Below are positions 58,188-64,000 of a stretch of DNA of 64,000 nucleotides, one piece after another (the stretch's first letter is position 1; each line of letters begins with the position of its first letter). The notes below the pieces were generated by a model, which was given only the letters and a program-made list of their open reading frames with translations, was not told the DNA's origin and did not search any database. The stretch lies in contig NZ_AP022564.1 in NCBI RefSeq assembly GCF_010727125.1, forward strand, positions 2,480,001-2,544,000. The letters are read 5' to 3'. Origin of the DNA: Mycolicibacter terrae (GTDB lineage: Bacteria; Actinomycetota; Actinomycetes; Mycobacteriales; Mycobacteriaceae). Position numbers and translations under genes: made by a program.

Positions 58188-59729
58188 TCAACACTTCGCA
58201 TCGTCTGGTGGCAACGTGCCGTCGACCAGGTAACGCGTGGCGTAGCCGTCGACGCATTCGTTGCCCTGGAACACCACCGTGTGCTGGGTTCCGTTGAAGG
58301 TCAGCAGGCCGCCGCGCAGCTGCTTGGCCAGGTCGACGCCGGCCTGATACGGGGTGGCCGGGTCGCGGGTGGTGGACACCACCATCGTCGGCGGCAGATC
58401 GGGCACCGAAATCGTGTGCGGCTCGGTGGTCGGGGGCACCGGCCAGAACGCGCAGGTGCCCAGCGGCGCGTCGCCGGTGAACTCTCCGTAACTCATGAAC
58501 GGCGCCATCTCACGCGAACGCCGATCTTCGTCGATCACCTTGGCGCGGTCGGTGACCGGTGGCTGGTCGACACAGTTGACCGCCACCCGGGCGTCGGTGG
58601 CGTTGGTGTAGTGACCGTTGGCGTCGCGGCGCATGTACAGATCGGCCAGCCCGAGCATGATGTCGCCGCGGCCATCGGCCAGATCCGACAGGCCGTCGTT
58701 GAGGTGCTTCCAGAACGTCGGGGAGTACAGCGCCATGATGGTGCCGACGATGGCGTCGCTGTAGCTCAGCCCCCGCGGATCCTTGGTCTTGGCGGGCTTG
58801 TCCACCAGCGGGTCTACCAGGCTGTGATAGACGTCGACGGCCTTGACCGCGTCGGTGCCCAACGGGCACTCGGGTTCCTTGGCGCAGTCCGCCGCGAAGT
58901 CGTCGAACGCACCCTGGAAGGCCTGTGCCTGGCGCAGATCCTCCTCGATGGGGTCGGCGTTGGGGTCCACGGCACCGTCGAGGATCATCGCGCGGACGTT
59001 CTGCGGGTAGGCCTCGGCGTAGGCCGAACCGATCCGGGTGCCGTAGGAGTAGCCCAGATAGGTCAACTTCTCGTCGCCCAGCCCGGCCCGGATCGCGTCG
59101 AGGTCACGGGCGACGTTGACGGTGCCGACATTGGCCAAAAAATCCTTGCCGGTCTTCTCCAGGCAGCGTGCGACGTACTCCTTGGTCTCGTTCTCGATGC
59201 GCTCCACGCCCTCCGGGCTGTAGTCGACCTGGTTGAGGGCTCGCAGCCGGTCGTTCTCCTTGTCGGAGTTGCACCACACCGCCGGGCGCGACGACGCCAC
59301 CCCGCGCGGGTCGAAACCGACCAGGTCGAACCGCTCGCGGATCTTGCGCGGCAGCGTGGAGACCAGCCCGACCGCGGTTTCGATCCCGGATTCCCCCGGC
59401 CCGCCCGGGTTGATCACCAGTGAGCCGATCTTGTCCTTGGTGGCCGGGAACCGGATCATGGCCAGCCGCGCGACGTCGCCCTGCAGTTTGGAGTAGTCGA
59501 CCGGCACCGCGATGAACCCGCACTGAGCGTCGTCGGGGACCTTGATGTTGGTGTCGGCGGTGAATCGGCACTTGTCCCACTGGACCGGCTGGCCGACCCG
59601 TGGCGCGGCCAGCACCGCGTGACCCGGAATCATCCGGGTGCAGCTGCCGACCGTCAGGACCACCACCGCGATCGCGAGGCAGGTCAAGGTGGTGCGCACG
59701 ATCCTGTCGCGGCGGGTCGGCGGGGTCAT
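58188..59729 (-). CDS. caeA: Cell-envelope serine protease Hip1/CaeA-like lipoprotein
   Basis: 513 aa from ATG 59729. Signal peptide with lipobox VGSC gives lipidated Cys30. Alpha/beta-hydrolase fold of the TAP/SLP family: oxyanion region NPGGPGESG, nucleophile Ser228 in LGYSYGTRIG, and the C-terminal catalytic His in FNGTQHTVVFQG. Hip1 of M. tuberculosis cleaves GroEL2 and modulates host responses. M. tuberculosis has a second paralogue (Rv2223c) next to it; only one copy is present here. It follows glnA2 on the same strand with 20 bases between. Confidence 0.93.
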   Translation of the reverse strand: MTPPTRRDRIVRTTLTCLAIAVVVLTVGSCTRMIPGHAVLAAPRVGQPVQWDKCRFTADTNIKVPDDAQCGFIAVPVDYSKLQGDVARLAMIRFPATKDKIGSLVINPGGPGESGIETAVGLVSTLPRKIRERFDLVGFDPRGVASSRPAVWCNSDKENDRLRALNQVDYSPEGVERIENETKEYVARCLEKTGKDFLANVGTVNVARDLDAIRAGLGDEKLTYLGYSYGTRIGSAYAEAYPQNVRAMILDGAVDPNADPIEEDLRQAQAFQGAFDDFAADCAKEPECPLGTDAVKAVDVYHSLVDPLVDKPAKTKDPRGLSYSDAIVGTIMALYSPTFWKHLNDGLSDLADGRGDIMLGLADLYMRRDANGHYTNATDARVAVNCVDQPPVTDRAKVIDEDRRSREMAPFMSYGEFTGDAPLGTCAFWPVPPTTEPHTISVPDLPPTMVVSTTRDPATPYQAGVDLAKQLRGGLLTFNGTQHTVVFQGNECVDGYATRYLVDGTLPPDDAKC

Positions 59730-59976
59730 GACACCACATGCTGCCATGCACAGCTGGGCAGACCCCGACACCAGGGCGTCAGCGCGTGGCGTCCGGCGGT
59801 TGCTTCTTGGCACGGCCGCCCCACCTGGTCGGCGATCTGCCTGGGCCGGTGTGAGGAAATCCACTCACCTGGTGATTCACCAGCAGGGCCGCAGGTGGCA
59901 CACTGGCTGATGTCAGACGACCCGGGGACCCGAGTGAGGGCTTCGAGGATCGACCCGACCAGTTCGAGGGACAACG

Positions 59977-60828
59977 ATGTCTGAGCACGTTTATGGCGCC
60001 TCCAACGATTCACGGCCCGACCCGGTCCGCATCGCTCCGCAGACCCGCGTCCATCATCTGCAACAGCTGAAGGGCGAGGGCCGCAAGTGGTCGATGCTGA
60101 CGGCCTACGACTACTCCACCGCCCGAATCTTCGACGACGCCGGAATCCCGGTGCTGCTGGTCGGCGACTCGGCCGCCAACGTGGTCTACGGCTACGACAG
60201 CACGGTTCCGATCTCCATCGACGAACTGATCCCGCTGGTGCGCGCGGTGGTGCGCGGCGCCCCGCATGCGCTGGTGGTCGCCGACCTGCCGTTCGGCTCG
60301 TATGAGGGCGGCCCCGCGGCGGCACTGGCCACCGCCACCCGGTTCATGAAGGAGGGCGGTGCGCACGCGGTCAAGCTCGAGGGCGGTGAGCGGGTGGCCG
60401 ACCAGATCGCGATGCTGACCGCGGCCGGCATTCCGGTGATGGCGCACATCGGGTTCACCCCGCAGAGCGTCAACACCCTCGGCGGTTTCCGGGTGCAGGG
60501 ACGCGGTGACGCCGCCGAGCAGACCATCCACGATGCGATCGCGGTGGCCGAAGCGGGAGCGTTCGCGGTGGTGATGGAGATGGTGCCGGCCGAGCTGGCC
60601 ACCCAGATCACCGGCAAGCTGACCATTCCCACCGTCGGGATCGGCGCCGGCCCCAATTGCGACGCGCAAGTTCTGGTGTGGCAGGACATGGCCGGGATGA
60701 CCACCGGCAAAACTGCCCGCTTCGTCAAGCGCTTCGGCGACGTGGGGGCGGAGTTGCGCCGCGCGGCGACGCGGTACGCCGATGAGGTGGCGGCCGGAAC
60801 CTTCCCCGCCGAGGAGCACTGCTTCTAG
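59977..60828 (+). CDS. panB: 3-methyl-2-oxobutanoate hydroxymethyltransferase
   Basis: 283 aa from ATG 59977. It makes ketopantoate for pantothenate. Motifs: [36 protein letters not shown] and [18 protein letters not shown], covering the metal site and active-site loop. Divergent from caeA with 247 bases between starts. The CHAD-protein gene follows 38 bases later. Confidence 0.96.
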   Translation: MSEHVYGASNDSRPDPVRIAPQTRVHHLQQLKGEGRKWSMLTAYDYSTARIFDDAGIPVLLVGDSAANVVYGYDSTVPISIDELIPLVRAVVRGAPHALVVADLPFGSYEGGPAAALATATRFMKEGGAHAVKLEGGERVADQIAMLTAAGIPVMAHIGFTPQSVNTLGGFRVQGRGDAAEQTIHDAIAVAEAGAFAVVMEMVPAELATQITGKLTIPTVGIGAGPNCDAQVLVWQDMAGMTTGKTARFVKRFGDVGAELRRAATRYADEVAAGTFPAEEHCF

Positions 60829-60866
60829 CCGGCGCCATCGGGCTCGGTGTGTGACACGCTGGGCCT

Positions 60867-61713
60867 ATGACCGGCGACGACACCGGCGATCCGATTCGCC
60901 GTGCGATTGCCGAACAGGTCGCTTCCCTGCCGGTGCTCGAGCGTGCCGTGCGGGCCGATGCCGACGACGCGGTGCATCAGATGCGGGTGAGCATTCGCCG
61001 GATCCGCAGCCTGCTGCGGGCAGCGCCGGATGCGTTCGGAGGTCCGACCGCGGTCGCCTCGCCCGATTGCGAGCTGCGCCGGCTGGCCGGGGTGCTCGGA
61101 ACCGCCCGGGACGCCGAGGTGCTGGCGCACCGCTATCGCCGGGCGCTGGACCGGATGGCACCGCCCCTGGTGCGTGGCCGGGTCGTCGAGCGGCTGGTGG
61201 ACGCCGCCCAGGAGCACTATCGGGCCGGGTGGGCCGACTCGGTGGCCGCGCTGGACTCGCCGGACTATCGGCAGTTGCTCGGTGACCTCCGGGCCCTGGC
61301 CGAAGAACCCGCCGCCGAAGAGCCCGGGGGCCGCTCCCCCGACTCGATCCACGCCGCCTTCCGGCGGCTGCTTAAGGCCGCCAAGGCCACCCGGGTGGCC
61401 GGCGCCGGCCGCGATGAAGCGCTGCACCGGATCCGCAAGGCCGCCAAACGGCTGCGCTACACCGCCGCTGCGGTGGGTGAGCCGGCGATCGCCGAGCAGG
61501 CCAAGACGATCCAGACCCTGCTCGGCGAGCATCAGGACAGCGTGGTCAGCCGCTCGCACCTGCTCGAGGAGGCGCGAGCCGCCGAAGCGGCTGGTGAGGA
61601 CACCTTCAGCTACGGGTTGCTCTACCAGCAGGAGCGCGACATCGCCCGCAGCTGCCGCGCCCAGCTCGAGGAGGCGCTCGACGAGCTCGCCGAGTCGATG
61701 GCGATGTGGCGGG

Positions 61714-61733
<20 letters not shown>
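60867..61733 (+). CDS. CHAD domain protein (Rv2226-like but without CYTH domain)
   Basis: 288 aa. CHAD signature AVHQMRVSIRRIRSLLRA near residue 32 and RIRKAAKRLRYTAAAVGE in the second half; conserved His/Arg/Lys residues bind polyphosphate. Rv2226 in M. tuberculosis is about 513 residues with an N-terminal CYTH domain; here only the CHAD part is encoded and there is no room upstream for the rest after panB. The last 20 bases overlap, antisense, the 3' end of rnpB. Confidence 0.85.
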
Positions 61734-62106
<373 letters not shown>

Positions 62107-62542
62107 CTGATCACCGTACTACGCGACGCGCCGGAACGCCTCAGTTGCGGCCGTAAACAGCGGCCACCACGGTCCGGTCCACCGTGCTCTCCGACCACAC
62201 CCCGGATGGCGTTGTCGGCGCAGTCGGACATGTTCGCGAAATCCGCCGGGTCAGGTACCAGCGGTTGAGGATCTCCAGACCGCTGATAGCCAGGGCGGGG
62301 CCCCTGCCCTGCCGATCGGGCACATCACTGCGGATCTCACCGGCATCGCCATTCCCCTCGTCACGAAGCCTGGGCGGAACAGTAGAGCGCACCCGTTAGC
62401 TGTCGACGCACCGAAATGACCTACTACCGCGTCATTCGTGAAACTCGCTGGTTGCCCGGCACCGGCGATTACGCGCAACGCGATTTAATCGAAGCGAGCG
62501 GAGCGAGAGCTCTTCTCCGAGCAGAATCAACGCGGAGGGCCG
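62107..62542. other. Intergenic stretch with weak gene remnant
   Basis: It contains the rnpB promoter region and, on the minus strand up to 62141, protein-like traces in two frames (DPADFANMSDCADNAIRGV and, in the next frame, WSESTVDRTVVAAVYGRN to a stop). Split frames suggest a decayed small exported protein gene; I cannot name it. Nothing else is supported. The 2OG oxygenase leader with GGAGGG lies at its right end. Confidence 0.3.
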
Positions 62543-63259
62543 ATGACGACGACACCGTGGCGAAAGCGGGTGGACGCCGGCGACTGGGACGCCATCGCCG
62601 CCGATCTCGACGAGTGCGGCGGCGCGCTGCTGCCCCGGCTGCTGACGACGGCCGAAGCCGCGCGGCTGCGCCGGGTCTACGCGTGCGACGAACGCTTTCG
62701 CGCCACCGTCGACATGCAGCGCCATCGTTACGGCTCCGGGCAATACCGGTATTTCGCGGCGCCGGCACCGGGGCCGGTGGATCACCTCAAACGAGCGCTG
62801 TATCCGCACCTACTGCCGATCGCCCGGGACTGGGCGGCCCGGCTGGGCCGGGAGACGCCCTGGCAGGACGACTTCGACGAATGGCTGGATCACTGCCACC
62901 GGGCCGGGCAGACGAAGCCCACCGCGCTGATGCTGCGTTACGGTCCCGGCGACTGGAACGCGCTGCATCGAGACCTCTACGGCGACTTGGTATTTCCACT
63001 GCAGGTTGTCATCAACCTCAGCGACCCGACAGTCGACTACACCGGCGGCGAATTCCTGCTGGTCGAACAGCGGCCGCGAGCCCAGTCGCGGGGCACCGCC
63101 ACACAGTTGCCGCAAGGGCACGGCTACGTGTTCACCACCCGCGACCGGCCGGTGCGCTCGACCCGCGGCTGGTCGACCGCACCGGTGCGCCACGGCGTCT
63201 CGGCCATCCGCTCCGGCGAGCGCTACACCCTCGGACTGATCTTTCACGACGCGGCGTGA
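62543..63259 (+). CDS. 2-oxoglutarate/Fe(II)-dependent oxygenase
   Basis: 238 aa from ATG 62543 with GGAGGG upstream. Double-stranded beta-helix dioxygenase with metal ligands H142 and D144 (NALHRDLYGD), distal His217 (PVRHGVSAIR) and Arg227 (SGERYTLG) for 2-oxoglutarate. The size and YTGGEFLLVEQRPRAQSRG fit the bacterial PF09859-type oxygenases. Substrate unknown, possibly nucleic-acid or protein repair as in AlkB-like relatives; that is a guess. Not part of the M. tuberculosis block. Confidence 0.85.
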   Translation: MTTTPWRKRVDAGDWDAIAADLDECGGALLPRLLTTAEAARLRRVYACDERFRATVDMQRHRYGSGQYRYFAAPAPGPVDHLKRALYPHLLPIARDWAARLGRETPWQDDFDEWLDHCHRAGQTKPTALMLRYGPGDWNALHRDLYGDLVFPLQVVINLSDPTVDYTGGEFLLVEQRPRAQSRGTATQLPQGHGYVFTTRDRPVRSTRGWSTAPVRHGVSAIRSGERYTLGLIFHDAA

Positions 63260-63282
63260 AGGCGGCGCCTGAAAGACGCCGC

Positions 63283-63915
63283 TTACCCGGTCCGCCGCAA
63301 CAGGATCACATTGTCGATCCAGGTCGCCGGTTGCCCGTCGCGCCCGACGCCCGCGCGTCGTGACTGCTCGGCGCGGATCCGTTCCCAGTTCTCACCGTCG
63401 AGGTTCAACGACGCCAACACTTCGGCGACGCCGGCGAAATGATGGTCGCGGGCATGCTCCCCGGCACCCGGCGGCGCCGCCCCGTGGTCGACGATCAGCA
63501 ACATCCCACCCACTGCTACGGCGTCGGCGGCGCGGCGTAGCACCGTCTGGCGGTCCAGCGGCGCCGGGGAGTGCAGGAACTGCGCCGACACCAAGTCGAA
63601 CCGGCCGTCGGGGAAGCTGGTGGACAGGTCGTGGCACTCGAAGCGGATGCGTGACAACACATCCCGTTGCGCCGCCGCGTCCCTGGCCCGATTCAGGGCG
63701 TTGGCGGAGATATCGACGGCGAGCACCTGCCAGCCGTCCTCGGCCAGCCAGACGGCATCGGCGCCCTCTCCGCAGCCCAGGTCCAGCGCCCGGCCCGGCG
63801 CCAGGTCGGCGGTGGCCTCGGCGAGCCGGGCGTTGACGCGTCCGCTCCACACCCGCTCGTCACCGCCGTAGAACTGTTCCCAGAACTCCCCGGCGTCCTG
63901 CACGGACTCAGTCAT
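63283..63915 (-). CDS. Class I SAM-dependent methyltransferase
   Basis: 210 aa from ATG 63915. SAM-binding motif I is ALDLGCGEGADAVWLAEDGW, acidic motif II VLAVDIS and post-motif FDLVSAQFLHSP. It resembles the tellurite-resistance/thiopurine-type small methyltransferases often annotated TehB-like. It starts inside the stop of an upstream gene (ATGA), suggesting a regulator-methyltransferase or transport pair. Substrate unknown. Confidence 0.85.
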   Translation of the reverse strand: MTESVQDAGEFWEQFYGGDERVWSGRVNARLAEATADLAPGRALDLGCGEGADAVWLAEDGWQVLAVDISANALNRARDAAAQRDVLSRIRFECHDLSTSFPDGRFDLVSAQFLHSPAPLDRQTVLRRAADAVAVGGMLLIVDHGAAPPGAGEHARDHHFAGVAEVLASLNLDGENWERIRAEQSRRAGVGRDGQPATWIDNVILLRRTG

Positions 63916-64000
63916 CGCTCACCCCCGCCGGCGGCTACGCCAGGCAGCGCCAGACCGTAGTCGTCGGCCGCCAGACTCCGCACCACTGCCGCTGCGGCCC
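63912..64000 (-). CDS. C-terminal end of an unidentified gene, cut by the window edge
   Basis: The last 28 codons of an open frame, reading AAAAVVRSLAADDYGLALPG and ending at TGA 63914-63912, which overlaps the methyltransferase ATG. Codon usage is typical of the genome and the ATGA overlap supports a real gene. The family cannot be told from so short a piece. Confidence 0.5.
   Translation of the reverse strand, partial: AAAAVVRSLAADDYGLALPGVAAGGGER

Overview
The window is high-G+C actinobacterial DNA with mycobacterial gene order. From about 0.5 kb to 41.5 kb, and again from 53.1 kb to 62.1 kb, it follows the Mycobacterium tuberculosis block Rv2184c-Rv2226 plus rnpB almost gene for gene. 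Differences are local. I see no equivalents of Rv2203, Rv2209, ephD (Rv2214c) or the second Hip1-like paralogue Rv2223c. Present instead are a pyridoxamine-phosphate-oxidase-like gene after qcrB, a signal-peptide PGRS protein with a frameshifted end, an unrelated membrane protein after pepB, and a thioesterase before glnE. The host is most likely a Mycobacteriaceae species outside the tuberculosis complex; I cannot name it from sequence alone.

Layout of the core. 0-9 kb: envelope and lipid genes (fadD15, pimB-type mannosyltransferase, RipC-type NlpC/P60 protein), an exonuclease/GIY-YIG protein and trpD. 10-18 kb: the terminal respiratory branch, with ctaE-qcrC-qcrA-qcrB in one direction joined by overlapping stop/start codons, and mmpS3, ctaF and ctaC in the other. 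18-25.6 kb: asnB, adenosine kinase, an A-type Fe-S carrier, glycerate kinase, cobT and cobS. 25.7-33 kb: PGRS gene, ilvE, gcvT, an adenylate cyclase and leucyl aminopeptidase. 34-39 kb: lipoate synthesis and use (dlaT, lipB, lipA). 40-41.5 kb and 53.8-58.2 kb: nitrogen assimilation (glnA1, glnE, glnA2). 58-64 kb: hip1/caeA, panB, a CHAD protein, RNase P RNA, a 2OG-Fe(II) oxygenase and a methyltransferase.

The core is broken between glnA1 and glnE. A 13E12/DUF222-HNH gene begins at 42218, is cut at 43311-43313 and resumes at 52816-52818. Between lies a 9.5-kb integrative element ending in a large serine integrase. Joining the two flanks at a shared CC restores one 460-codon gene. The two element ends form an inverted repeat, ATAAGTGCA-N17-CC-N17-TGCACTTAT, the expected geometry of a serine-integrase attP site. 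The element carries an integrase, a primase/AAA replication protein, an iteron-like array, an HNH nuclease, a possible small terminase and several small proteins. It carries no capsid, portal or large terminase gene, so it looks like a phage-satellite-like or reduced prophage island.

The most interesting cargo lies at its left end: a convergent gene of much lower G+C (43610-45130) coding for a P-loop NTPase fused to a C-terminal TIR domain with a conserved catalytic glutamate. This is a candidate NAD-depleting immune protein. Integration also placed it in frame downstream of the host 13E12 fragment, so one open frame of 970 codons spans host and element.
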